A DNA stretch of 64,000 nt from a virus. Position numbers and translations under genes: made by a program. Below, in pieces: positions 45,396 through 53,479 of this stretch (positions within the stretch are counted from its first letter, which is position 1; each line of letters begins with the position of its first letter). The notes beneath the pieces are model-generated. The model saw only the letters and a list, made by a program, of their open reading frames with translations, did no database searches and was not told where the DNA came from. The stretch lies in IMG/VR virus record IMGVR_UViG_3300037346_000419, positions 1 through 64,000 of that record. The stretch is one strand, 5' to 3'.

Positions 45396-45827
45396 CTACA
45401 AAGCATTTGTAGCTGCGTTTTCAGCTTCTGTGGTAACAGACTCTGCAACATCTTCAGTAATCCAAGTATCAAAAGCATTCATGTCCTCAGTATACACTGT
45501 TTTCATAAATGATTCTTTACCATTTGTCAAAACTGATTCACCTGTTGTTGGGTTAATCTTTGGTGCTTGACCTGGAATAAAAGGCTCAAAAGATTGCAAA
45601 AGAATAATCTTACCTGGAAGGATTTGACCATCTTTTAAGTCACGAGATTGCATTGATTTGGTTTTACCCATAATCATAGCACTGCGATTGGATTCTACTT
45701 CCCAACCATTTTTGTCATAAGATAAGCTCTTAGACTTTACAACATAATAGCTAAACTCTGGGTTTGCTGTTTGTGTAGTTACGGCTCCTGTTTCAGGATG
45801 CGCTGAGATTCTAACTGTATTCTTCAT
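45396..45827 (-). CDS. Conserved-type hypothetical protein, own transcription unit (143 aa)
   Basis: Not recognised. Strand-rich core (VRISAHPETGAVTTQTANPE) and a Thr/Glu/Ala-rich tail. It has its own strong terminator and another terminator just upstream. It is flanked by 9-bp inverted repeats (TAAGGCGTT at 45338, AACGCCTTA at 45842) and preceded by AATTACCCTTACTAATT. The GC content is higher than in neighbouring genes, as in highly expressed genes. Abundant early or structural product is an inference. Confidence 0.6.
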   Translation of the reverse strand: MKNTVRISAHPETGAVTTQTANPEFSYYVVKSKSLSYDKNGWEVESNRSAMIMGKTKSMQSRDLKDGQILPGKIILLQSFEPFIPGQAPKINPTTGESVLTNGKESFMKTVYTEDMNAFDTWITEDVAESVTTEAENAATNAL

Positions 45828-45858
45828 GTGATTCTATATATAACGCCTTATTGGCCTA

Positions 45859-45875
45859 AATTAGTAAGGGTAATT
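45859..45875 (-). repeat. Repeated 17-base leader motif, copy 1
   Basis: AATTAGTAAGGGTAATT on the + strand, identical to 46159-46175. A shorter match (AATTAGTAAGG) is at 45332. Both full copies sit just upstream of a - strand gene, so a shared operator or leader element is likely. Confidence 0.6.
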
Positions 45876-45901
45876 GCTGTGAGCTTTTTATGAAAAAAGA
45901 A

Positions 45902-45925
45902 AAAGAGAGGTTTTACCCTCTCTTT
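45902..45925 (-). terminator. Terminator of the small membrane-protein operon
   Basis: Stem AAAGAGAGG / CCTCTCTTT with a 6-base loop, followed on the - strand by a T-rich run. It lies 12 bases after the stop of the 39-residue membrane protein. Confidence 0.85.
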
Positions 45926-45936
45926 ATATATTGTTT

Positions 45937-46056
45937 TCATACATTACTTGTTATTAGCCAGGATTGTATTATCAATACAACAGTCAATGCTACTATTATA
46001 ATAGCAATGATTGTGGCTAATATTTTCTCTGATAGTGGTCTGTTATCTTCTTTCAT
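45937..46056 (-). CDS. Small membrane protein (39 aa)
   Basis: MKEDNRPLSEKILATIIAII is followed by IVALTVVLIIQSWLI: one transmembrane helix after a charged cytoplasmic start. Third of three consecutive small membrane protein genes. Function unknown; holin-like or defence-related roles are possible. Confidence 0.55.
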   Translation of the reverse strand: MKEDNRPLSEKILATIIAIIIVALTVVLIIQSWLITSNV

Positions 46057-46059
46057 AAT

Positions 46060-46152
46060 CTAAGTTATAAATGGTAATACACAGAAACAGAACACTATTG
46101 TAGTTGTTACTACAAAGATTAGAAGTTGTCGGATTAATTCTTTCTTAGTCAT
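46060..46152 (-). CDS. Small membrane protein (30 aa)
   Basis: MTKKELIRQLLIFVVTTTIV continues hydrophobic to the end: one transmembrane helix with a basic start. Preceded by the 17-base repeat motif. It is short, but its place between two similar genes supports it. Confidence 0.5.
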   Translation of the reverse strand: MTKKELIRQLLIFVVTTTIVFCFCVLPFIT

Positions 46153-46158
46153 ATCTTT

Positions 46159-46175
46159 AATTAGTAAGGGTAATT
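46159..46175 (-). repeat. Repeated 17-base leader motif, copy 2
   Basis: Identical to 45859-45875, 7 bases upstream of the ATG of the 30-residue membrane protein. Confidence 0.6.
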
Positions 46176-46398
46176 ATTTGTTATGATGATAGATGTTATA
46201 CGCTAGTGGTATAATAGAACAAACCAAGAGCCATTTATATATGACAACAATAGATTGTTCTCTAGGAGACAGAGGATAGCAATCACTACACTCTTCAATT
46301 GGTAGAGATGTGTAGTGAAAATACATGATGATGATAGCTGAGATGATAGCTACCAATGCTAGTAGAATGAGTAGGATAATTTTTAAGTATTTATTCAT
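46174..46398 (-). CDS. Two-helix membrane protein (74 aa)
   Basis: A first membrane helix (IILLILLALVAIISAIIIMY), a loop with Cys residues (EECSDCYPLSPREQ), and a second helix (IYKWLLVCSIIPLAYNIY). Two-helix topology and size suit class II/III holins or envelope-stress proteins. It opens a run of three small membrane protein genes transcribed leftward from the divergent region. Confidence 0.6.
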   Translation of the reverse strand: MNKYLKIILLILLALVAIISAIIIMYFHYTSLPIEECSDCYPLSPREQSIVVIYKWLLVCSIIPLAYNIYHHNK

Positions 46399-46789
46399 GA
46401 CTGTAAAATTTATTTATTATAGTAATTGGGTAGGGGGACTTTCCTTTTCCAAAAATTGGTTGGGGAAATTTATAGGGTACTCTACACTCTCATTAATTTT
46501 CAAAAATATCACACCTCTAAAAAATTTTTTACATAAATTTTTTTTTCATATTATACCTTTCTATAATATGCTAAAAGAAAAAGAACCAAAAAGAAAAACT
46601 AAATATGATACCCTATTAGGCTGAAGCCTAGTAGAGTTTCGCTTCTGCTAAGAAGCAGTAGTTGAAAAACTACGTTACGAAGTTACACTATATTTTTGAC
46701 ATTATTGCAAGAAATACGTAAAAGTTTTCCACATTATAATCTTTTAAGGTTTTTATCACTCAATAGTTGCATACTATTCAAATTTAACT
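46399..46789. other. Divergent intergenic region
   Basis: About 390 bases without a gene separate the leftward and rightward modules. It contains A/T tracts (46510-46590), a hairpin cluster at 46613-46673 and, at the right edge, the promoter of the structural operon. Position and repeats would suit divergent control or a replication origin; no iterons are seen. Confidence 0.5.
46613..46673 (+). ncRNA. Three-hairpin element in the divergent region
   Basis: Three stems in 61 bases: CTATTAGGC-TGAA-GCCTAGTAG, GCTTCT-GCTA-AGAAGC and GTAGTT-GAAA-AACTAC. Two have GNAA or similar loops. No T run follows, so it is not a standard terminator on the + strand. It could be a small RNA, a processed leader or part of an origin. 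Confidence 0.45.
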
Positions 46790-46797
46790 TAACTTTG
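46790..46797 (+). promoter_or_regulatory. Promoter of the anti-defence/structural operon
   Basis: TAACTTTG matches the -7 box and lies 13 bases before the ATG of the Acb2-like gene. A GTTG at 46766 sits near the -33 position. Confidence 0.65.
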
Positions 46798-46810
46798 CTT
46801 CATAAATATA

Positions 46811-47079
46811 TGAATACACAAAAAACATTAGGACAAAAAAGAGTTATGGCAGAGTTTAACCCAGCAAAGAATGGGGTTGTAGACCAGATTAAGAATAAGA
46901 CAGCAGAGCTTATTGATTTGTTAGAAGCTCTTAAAAATGATGAAGTTAGTAAAACTTATGAAGAATCTCCTACTCAATTACAAGCTACAAGTGGTGAGAA
47001 GTTAAGAGTTATAGCTTTAGCTCAAACTAAATATGAGACTGCTTGTATGTATGCAGTTAAATCAAATTTTGTAAATTAA
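46811..47079 (+). CDS. Acb2-like cyclic-nucleotide sponge (DUF7681 type)
   Basis: 89 residues. I use the ATG at 46811, not an upstream TTG, because the promoter -7 box lies between them. The pattern FNPAKNGVVDQIKNKTAELI, then EKLRVIALAQTKYETACMYAVK matches the two-helix hairpin family of Acb2, whose hexamers sequester the cyclic nucleotide signals of CBASS and related defences (established for the family). Being first in the operon suits early expression. Assigned by sequence pattern only. Confidence 0.72.
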
Positions 47080-47441
47080 TGATTATTACAAAGAGTTTAG
47101 AGTTAGAAAAGTATGATTACTATAAGTATCATATTTCTTTAACTAATGTATTATTGAATAAAGACTTATCTAGTAAGGAAATAGATGTATTAGCTGCTTT
47201 TTTATCTTTTGAAAAAAAGTATATTGAAGAGGATATGTTTAATACTTATGTTAGGAGAGAGGTAAGAAAGAAAATGGGCTTATCTCCAGGAGGTCTTGGC
47301 AATCATTTAAAAAGCTTATTATTAAAAAAGTGTATAGATAAAAATGAGATTACAGAAAAAATAACTGTAAAGCCTTATTTTATACCTACTGAATTTGGAC
47401 AAGGTTATCAAATAAAGTTAAAACTTAAAAATGAATTATAG
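47079..47441 (+). CDS. Winged-helix DNA-binding protein (120 aa)
   Basis: SSKEIDVLAAFLSFEKKYI, then RREVRKKMGLSPGGLGNHLK (helix-turn-helix) and a strand-rich wing. It shares one base with the preceding gene. Found at this place in crAss-like structural modules; a regulator of the late operon is inferred. Confidence 0.65.
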   Translation: MIITKSLELEKYDYYKYHISLTNVLLNKDLSSKEIDVLAAFLSFEKKYIEEDMFNTYVRREVRKKMGLSPGGLGNHLKSLLLKKCIDKNEITEKITVKPYFIPTEFGQGYQIKLKLKNEL

Positions 47442-47655
47442 ATATACATTAGCTGCTGTGGATAGTTATTATTATAACACTGAAACAGGTAGAGATGAAT
47501 ATATGCACACAAAAGAAATTAGTCAAGATGTAATGGATTGGTTAGAAATTCATGATGTTAAAATTGATAATTCTGGAAATAAGGTTTATATTTGCAATGA
47601 TATACATTATGTTGTAACAGAAATGATATTACAATTAGATGGCCCTGAAGAGTAG
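47431..47655 (+). CDS. Small hypothetical protein (74 aa)
   Basis: Not recognised. Starts MNYRYTLAAVDSYYYNTETG, acidic, strand-rich. Overlaps both neighbours by 11 and 17 bases, which supports it. Confidence 0.5.
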   Translation: MNYRYTLAAVDSYYYNTETGRDEYMHTKEISQDVMDWLEIHDVKIDNSGNKVYICNDIHYVVTEMILQLDGPEE

Positions 47656-47944
47656 AGATTTAATAATTGAGTATTACGAGAAAGAAAAAGATAAGTACTC
47701 CAATTTAGATTTTTCACATTTTGAAGAAATAGCTTCTACCCCCTGGAAAATGGTAAAAGAGGAGATGCAAAACAATAACTTTTTAAATGTGAGATTGAAA
47801 TACTTTGGGGTATTTAAAGTTTATAAGAAAAGAGTAGAGTTCATGCTTAAAAATATTAAAGAAAGATTTAATAATAATAAACTTTCTGAAACTGAGTATA
47901 ATGAGTTAAAAAATAAATTAGATAAATACATAAATGAAAATTGA
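47639..47944 (+). CDS. Hypothetical helical protein (101 aa)
   Basis: Not recognised. Helical and charged, with the tail FNNNKLSETEYNELKNKLDK. It ends in TGA overlapping the next ATG. Its place upstream of terminase genes is that of small packaging or regulatory proteins. Confidence 0.5.
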   Translation: MALKSRDLIIEYYEKEKDKYSNLDFSHFEEIASTPWKMVKEEMQNNNFLNVRLKYFGVFKVYKKRVEFMLKNIKERFNNNKLSETEYNELKNKLDKYINEN

Positions 47945-48251
47945 AGACATAAAACATTATTTTATAGGACACATAAGAAATAAAATTTACCAATCAAAAT
48001 ATAGGAATATTATTAGACAACATATAATAGAACAAATAGAATATAGATTAAAAGTAGTTGATAGAGTATGTTATAATAGCGGTTCTTGTAAAATGTGTGG
48101 TTGTGCAATGCCAGCTTTACAGATGGCGAATAAGATGTGTCACAAACCTTGTTACCCACCTATGATGTCAAAGAGTAAGTGGATAAAGTTTACTAATGGA
48201 GAAAAAATTAAAATAGATTATAAAATTTATGATTTGGGAATGTTCAAATAA
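47934..48251 (+). CDS. Cysteine-rich small protein (105 aa)
   Basis: A basic N-terminal helix is followed by GSCKMCGCAMPALQMANKMC and HKPCYPP: six Cys within 30 residues, a likely zinc or disulfide site. Conserved-type gene near the terminase; role unknown. Confidence 0.55.
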   Translation: MKIEDIKHYFIGHIRNKIYQSKYRNIIRQHIIEQIEYRLKVVDRVCYNSGSCKMCGCAMPALQMANKMCHKPCYPPMMSKSKWIKFTNGEKIKIDYKIYDLGMFK

Positions 48252-48534
48252 AGATTTAGGTGTTGTACCTAAAAATACTAAGCTAGAAGTAGAGTTTGCT
48301 TTTATAGGAAATAAAGAAGAAATAAATACTATCACTACTTCTTGTTCATGTGCAAATTATAAGTTACATAATAATAAGTTAGTTCTAAGACATACTACTG
48401 GAGCTGTACCATTTTATTTAAAAAGTGTAGGAGAATATACAACAGAAATATCAGCTAATGTATTTTACAAAGATGCTCCAAAACAAATATTAACCTTTAA
48501 AGTAACTGTAAAAGAAGATGTCATTCCTGTTTAA
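48229..48534 (+). CDS. Ig-like DUF1573-type protein (101 aa)
   Basis: LEVEFAFIGNKEEINTITTS followed by CSCANYKL is the pattern of DUF1573 beta-sandwich proteins (sCxC motif), with later strands VGEYTTEISANVFY. Phage Ig-like proteins often decorate capsids or bind carbohydrate; this is inferred. Confidence 0.6.
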   Translation: MIWECSNKDLGVVPKNTKLEVEFAFIGNKEEINTITTSCSCANYKLHNNKLVLRHTTGAVPFYLKSVGEYTTEISANVFYKDAPKQILTFKVTVKEDVIPV

Positions 48535-49090
48535 AATAGAAGGTAAATTAATATTTCCAAATGAAGAGACTCTATTAATAGAACCTTTCAAAACTATATG
48601 GAAAAGAGATAAGTCAAAAAATAAAGAGTTTGCTATTGAAGATTTTGCTTACATAGAGTTTATGACTTCTATGAAAAAGAGTAATCCTTATAAGCAATAT
48701 CCTGAAGAGAGAAAGGAAAAAGTTATACTTGAAGAAATTATAACTAGGAAAGATTGGACTCCAGATGATTTAATAAAAGAAGGTATAGATAAGTTAATCA
48801 AATTTCAAAAAGAAGCATCAACTACATATAATTATTATATAGCAGCTAAGACTGCTGCTGAAGGAATGCAAAAATTCTTTCTTGAAGTGGATGTAACAGA
48901 AGTAAATGAGAAAACAAGAAATCCTATTTATAAACCTAGAGATATTACTTCAGCTTTAAATGATACTGAAAAAGTATTAAGTAATCTAAAAGCATTAGAA
49001 AAGAAAGTAGAAGAAGAGTTGTATGAAGAAACAAAAAACAGAAGTGACAAACAAATTAGTCCTTTTGCTAACCGAAACAGTTTAAAATAA
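48518..49090 (+). CDS. Possible small terminase or packaging factor (190 aa)
   Basis: Helical protein with a coiled-coil C-terminus (LSNLKALEKKVEEELYEETK). No DNA-binding motif is sure. It lies two genes before TerL, the usual place of TerS, but no family signature is seen. Confidence 0.45.
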   Translation: MSFLFKIEGKLIFPNEETLLIEPFKTIWKRDKSKNKEFAIEDFAYIEFMTSMKKSNPYKQYPEERKEKVILEEIITRKDWTPDDLIKEGIDKLIKFQKEASTTYNYYIAAKTAAEGMQKFFLEVDVTEVNEKTRNPIYKPRDITSALNDTEKVLSNLKALEKKVEEELYEETKNRSDKQISPFANRNSLK

Positions 49091-49091
49091 T

Positions 49092-50264
49092 ATGATAAGT
49101 AAGTGGAGTATATACGATAAAATAATTGAAGATACAGTTCTCGATGGAGATTCTAGGTCTTGGAATACAATAGCAAGAGACATATTTAAAAGTCAAAATA
49201 AAAAATTTATTAGAAAAGATGTAGATTTATTTAGAACTTATATAAAAAGAAAAGTTTTAAGAAATAGAAATACTATTATAGATGATACTTTAGATAAAAT
49301 AAATTTAGAGGAAAAAGATTGGAGTATAGGGTGGATAAAAGAAAAAGGTATATCTTTATTAGTTAAAAATCCTAAAGGGGGAGTAGGAATATCTCTTGAA
49401 CAAATGAGAGAAGATTTTGTAAAAGAAATGATAGAGTATTCTCCTAACTATGATGCACCTATATTAGATAAAGTAGAAGAAGCTCACTTATTAACTATAG
49501 ACATAGCTGATTTACATATAGGTAAATTATCTACTATAAGTGAACATGGAGAAACATATAATGTAAGTGTAGCTGTTGACAGAGCATTGACTGCTGTCAT
49601 GTCTTTAGTTGACAAAGCTAGTGGTTATAATATTGAACAAGTATTATTTGTTATAGGAAATGATGTTTTACACACAGATAATATAAACAGGCAAACTACA
49701 AATGGAACAAATCAAGATACAGATGGCACTTGGTATGATAATTTTAAAATGGCTAGAAACCTATATGTATCTATCTTAGAATATTTAAGTCGCAAGTTTA
49801 AAGTGCATGTAGTACATAATCCTAGTAATCATGATTTTGTAAGTGGTTATATGTTAGCTGATTCAGTGTATAGTTGGTTACATAAAAATAAAAATATTAC
49901 TTGGGATATATCTACTAGACATAGAAAATATTATAAGTATGGAGTTAATTTAATTGGAACATCTCATGGAGATGGTGCAGCTTTAGATAAATTACCATTA
50001 TTAATGGCTGAAGAAGCTAAAGAAATGTGGGGTACAACAATATTTAGATGTATATTTTTACATCATTTACATCACATGAAAAAATATAAATTTCAAACAG
50101 GAGCTGATTTTCCTGGAGTGACAGTTGAATATTTAAGAAGTCCAAGTGGTTCAGATAGTTGGCATCATAAAAATGGGTATCAACATGCTCCAAAAGCTAT
50201 AGAAGCTTTTATTAATAGTTATAAAAATGGGCCTGTAGCTAAATTAATACATATGTTTAGATAA
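49092..50264 (+). CDS. Calcineurin-like metallophosphoesterase
   Basis: Metal-binding motifs in order: IDIADLHIGK (Asp-x-His), FVIGNDVLH (GND), NPSNHDF (NH-Asp), GTSHGDG and LHHLHH. The 390-residue product has an N-terminal region (1-140) with HTH-like character. Genes of this type directly precede terL in crAss-like phages; substrate unknown. It shares a base with terL. Confidence 0.8.
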   Translation: MISKWSIYDKIIEDTVLDGDSRSWNTIARDIFKSQNKKFIRKDVDLFRTYIKRKVLRNRNTIIDDTLDKINLEEKDWSIGWIKEKGISLLVKNPKGGVGISLEQMREDFVKEMIEYSPNYDAPILDKVEEAHLLTIDIADLHIGKLSTISEHGETYNVSVAVDRALTAVMSLVDKASGYNIEQVLFVIGNDVLHTDNINRQTTNGTNQDTDGTWYDNFKMARNLYVSILEYLSRKFKVHVVHNPSNHDFVSGYMLADSVYSWLHKNKNITWDISTRHRKYYKYGVNLIGTSHGDGAALDKLPLLMAEEAKEMWGTTIFRCIFLHHLHHMKKYKFQTGADFPGVTVEYLRSPSGSDSWHHKNGYQHAPKAIEAFINSYKNGPVAKLIHMFR

Positions 50265-53200
50265 TGGAAGATTATTTAGAAGGAAAATTAGACTCAATTA
50301 GAAACCCTCAAGGAATTTGGATTAATTCTTCTGTTTTTCAAGAAGCAGGAAAAGAATTTATAAAGAAAGGATATTATTGTCCTGACCCTTGGGGTTCTCC
50401 TGCTTGGTTTAATTTTTGGACTAAAGAAAGAGAAAGAATAATAAATGGTTACTCAGTAGGAGGAGTAAAGATTACAGGAGACCATTATTTTTATTTAAAT
50501 TATTGTCCTATTCAAAAAGTTGAGAATACTTCTGGTCATAAGTCTGATAAAGTAAAAGGTTTTCCTGATTTTTGGGATGGAGATTATAATTACTTTTGGG
50601 TTAGAGAAATAGCAAGAAATGGAGTTGTTGACTCTATATATTCTGAAGGTGGAGAAGAAAGTGAAAAGATATTTAGTTTAAATTCTTTAGAAAAAACAGT
50701 AGCTTTAAAAAGATTATTTAAAGGTCTTCATTTAGAAGTAAAAATTGAAACAAATTTTTTAAATGGAGGTTTTAATCTTATTGTGGGAAAATCCAGGAGA
50801 AAGGGTTATCAACTTCCTCATTCTGAGGTAGTTATGACACCTTTTGGTAAGAAGACAATGGGTGATATAAAAGTTGGGGACATTGTTTCAACCCCCACAG
50901 GAGAAGCTAACATATTAGAAGTTTATCCTCAAGGATTAGATGATGTTTATAAAGTTACACTTTTTGATGGAAGAGAAGTTAGATGTGGAAAAGAACACTT
51001 ATGGAAAATATTTTCACAATCTTTTAGAAAAAATTACAGACAAGAAAAAGTAGTACAAACTGATTTTTTATTAAATGAAAAATTAAAAACTAAAAAAGGT
51101 TATAAGTGGTTTCTACCAATAAATGAAAAAGTTATAAATAAAAATATAAAAGCTCTTCCAATACCTGCTTATACTTTAGGGTGTATTTTAGGGGATGGTA
51201 ATGTAACTAAACAATTAAAAATATCTGGAGCTGATGAACAAATATTTGACAATATTATAAGTGAGTTAGGAAATAAATATTACTTTAAAGATTCGTACTT
51301 ATATAACAAACAATTAAAATATAATTTCACAAAAGAAGAAATTAAAGATTATAAAAGAAAAAACTTATTAAGTAAGTTTACCAGCCCTTTTAATCCTCTA
51401 TTTATAAAATTAAAAAATTTAAAGTTAAATTATAAATCTGATTTTAAATATATCCCTGATGTATATAAATATCATAGCTCTATAGAAGATAGATATAAAT
51501 TAGTCAAGGGCTTAATGGATACTGATGGCTCTATAAATGAAAATGGTGCATCTACTTTTGGAAATGTTTCTAAAAAATTAGTAGAAGATTTACAGGAAGT
51601 TTTATATTCTTTAGGTATAACTTCTACCCTCAGAAAAAGAAAAGATGATTTATTTATTATTTATATAAATACTAACAAAAATATATTTGGAATAGATAGA
51701 AAAATAAATAGAGTAAAAAATAAAGAATGTAGAAAATTTATACCAATAGTTAAAGTAGAAAAATTACAACAAAAAGAAGAATCTTCTTGTTTTTTATTAG
51801 ACTCTGAAGACCATTTATTTTTGACAAATAAATATGTAGTAACTCATAATAGTTATAAAAATGCTTCTGTTGGTGTAAGAAACTACTTTACAAAACCTGA
51901 TTCTTTAACTATATTAAATGCTTATGAAAAAAAGTTCTTGTACCCAAAAGGTATTATGACTATGGCAGTAAGTTATATTAATTTTATTAATAAACACACA
52001 GGTTTTATTATGCCAGCAGATGTTGTTAGTAAAACTGACCACATAAGAGCTTCTTATATTCAATATCAAAATGGAGTTAGAATAGAAGAAGGGTTTATGT
52101 CTGAAATAATTGCTTTAACTTGTAAAGATAACTCAGATGTAAATAGGGGGAAAGATGCAACAGATATTATTATAGAAGAATCAGGAGCATTTGGTACACC
52201 TGGATTATTAAAAGCTTTATATTCTGCATCTGAAGATTGTGTAAAAGCAGGGGCAATTCAAACAGGACAAATAACTATATTTGGAACATCGGGAGATATG
52301 GAAGGAGGTACAGCAGATTATGCTGATATGTATCAAAGACCTGAAGCTTTTGGTTTATTACCTTTTAATAACATATGGGATAAAGATAGTTATAAACAAA
52401 AAGTTGGTTTTTTCCATCCTATTCAATGGAATATGGAAGGATTTTATGATTCTGAAGGTAACTCTAATCAAGAAGATGCTAAGAATTTAGAATATGAAGC
52501 TAGAAAAAACCTAATTGAAAATGGAGCTACTTCTGAAGAAATACAAAGAAGACTACAAGAAAAACCTACAAGTCCTAGTGAAGCTTTTTCTGCTATATCT
52601 ACAAATAATTTCCCTGTAGTTGAATTAAAAGCTCAATTACATAAAGTCAAAGCTAACAATTGGCAGACTATAAAAGGTGTGCCTGTTACTTTTAAACATG
52701 AAAATGGAAAGTTAACAGCTAAACCTGTACTAGATGGTAAGAAAGAACCTATAACAAGTTTACATAATATACCAATAAATAAAAAAGGATGCGTAGTAAT
52801 ATATGAACAACCTGTTCCAGATGTTCCTAAAGGACTTTATAAAATTGGTTATGACCCTGTTAGACAAGATGAAGGTTCTTCATTAGCTGCAATAATTGTT
52901 TATAAAAGTAAACATATCGGAACAATTCATCATAGTATTATAGTTGCTGAATATGTTGGAAGAATGGAGACTCCAGAAGAAATGGATAAGATAGCTGAAA
53001 CTTTAGCTGATTATTATAACACAACTATAATGCATGAAAATGAAGTAACAGGTGTAAAGAATTATTTTAGAAGAATTAAAAGATTAAATCTATTAGCTGC
53101 ACAACCTGATGCAGTTATTAGTAAAAATATAAAGAAATCTAAAGTGGCTAGAGTATATGGATGTCATATGAATACTCAGTTAAAAGATGCAGGAGAAAGA

Positions 53201-53467
53201 TACACAAAAGAGTGGTTATTAACTATATTAGATTATGATGAAAATGGTAGTCCTATTTATGTTATTGATAAAATATATTCTATAAGATTATTAGAAGAAC
53301 TTATAAGTTATTACAGAAAAGGTAACTTTGATTTACTTTCAGCTTTATTTATGTGTTTATTTCAAGTACAAGAAGAAGAGTTAGGAATAGAGTATAATGA
53401 GAAGAAAGAAAATAAAAATGTAAAACTACTTTTAGAAATGGCTAAAGATATGCATAAAAAAGCTTAA
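50264..53467 (+). CDS. terL: Large terminase subunit with an intein
   Basis: Packages DNA into the prohead. The host protein is 720 residues; the 1,067-codon frame includes a 347-residue intein (residues 183-529). The ATPase has the phage-type P-loop GKSRRKGY (175-182) joined after splicing to SYKNAS, and Walker B DIIIEESG (near 634-641). The nuclease domain includes GYDPVRQDEGSS with a candidate catalytic Asp and NEVTGVKNYF. Without splicing the P-loop is broken, so intein excision is needed for packaging. Confidence 0.95.
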   Translation: MEDYLEGKLDSIRNPQGIWINSSVFQEAGKEFIKKGYYCPDPWGSPAWFNFWTKERERIINGYSVGGVKITGDHYFYLNYCPIQKVENTSGHKSDKVKGFPDFWDGDYNYFWVREIARNGVVDSIYSEGGEESEKIFSLNSLEKTVALKRLFKGLHLEVKIETNFLNGGFNLIVGKSRRKGYQLPHSEVVMTPFGKKTMGDIKVGDIVSTPTGEANILEVYPQGLDDVYKVTLFDGREVRCGKEHLWKIFSQSFRKNYRQEKVVQTDFLLNEKLKTKKGYKWFLPINEKVINKNIKALPIPAYTLGCILGDGNVTKQLKISGADEQIFDNIISELGNKYYFKDSYLYNKQLKYNFTKEEIKDYKRKNLLSKFTSPFNPLFIKLKNLKLNYKSDFKYIPDVYKYHSSIEDRYKLVKGLMDTDGSINENGASTFGNVSKKLVEDLQEVLYSLGITSTLRKRKDDLFIIYINTNKNIFGIDRKINRVKNKECRKFIPIVKVEKLQQKEESSCFLLDSEDHLFLTNKYVVTHNSYKNASVGVRNYFTKPDSLTILNAYEKKFLYPKGIMTMAVSYINFINKHTGFIMPADVVSKTDHIRASYIQYQNGVRIEEGFMSEIIALTCKDNSDVNRGKDATDIIIEESGAFGTPGLLKALYSASEDCVKAGAIQTGQITIFGTSGDMEGGTADYADMYQRPEAFGLLPFNNIWDKDSYKQKVGFFHPIQWNMEGFYDSEGNSNQEDAKNLEYEARKNLIENGATSEEIQRRLQEKPTSPSEAFSAISTNNFPVVELKAQLHKVKANNWQTIKGVPVTFKHENGKLTAKPVLDGKKEPITSLHNIPINKKGCVVIYEQPVPDVPKGLYKIGYDPVRQDEGSSLAAIIVYKSKHIGTIHHSIIVAEYVGRMETPEEMDKIAETLADYYNTTIMHENEVTGVKNYFRRIKRLNLLAAQPDAVISKNIKKSKVARVYGCHMNTQLKDAGERYTKEWLLTILDYDENGSPIYVIDKIYSIRLLEELISYYRKGNFDLLSALFMCLFQVQEEELGIEYNEKKENKNVKLLLEMAKDMHKKA
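50810..51850 (+). mobile_element. Class 3-type intein with LAGLIDADG endonuclease
   Basis: 347 residues between GKSRRKGY and SYKNAS of TerL. The first residue is Gln, not Cys/Ser. Block A is HSEVVMTPFGKKTMGDIKVG; block B ends CGKEHLW with His245 and Trp247 (B:12); block F has Cys509 (SCFLLDSEDHLF, F:4); block G is VVTHN with Thr527 (G:5), His528, Asn529 and +1 Ser530. The Trp/Cys/Thr triplet with a non-nucleophilic residue 1 defines class 3 inteins. LAGLIDADG helices are YTLGCILGDGN and LVKGLMDTDGS. Confidence 0.9.
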
Positions 53468-53472
53468 TTTTG
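53465..53472 (+). promoter_or_regulatory. Candidate promoter -7 box before the portal gene
   Basis: TAATTTTG fits TAnnTTTG, overlaps the terL stop and lies 7 bases before the portal ATG. No -33 TTTG is seen. Confidence 0.45.
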
Positions 53473-53479
53473 TAAAATT

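Noticed and set aside
46696-46810. TTG start giving a longer Acb2-like protein
   Set aside because: The promoter -7 box at 46790 lies inside this stretch and the ATG at 46811 gives the family's usual length.
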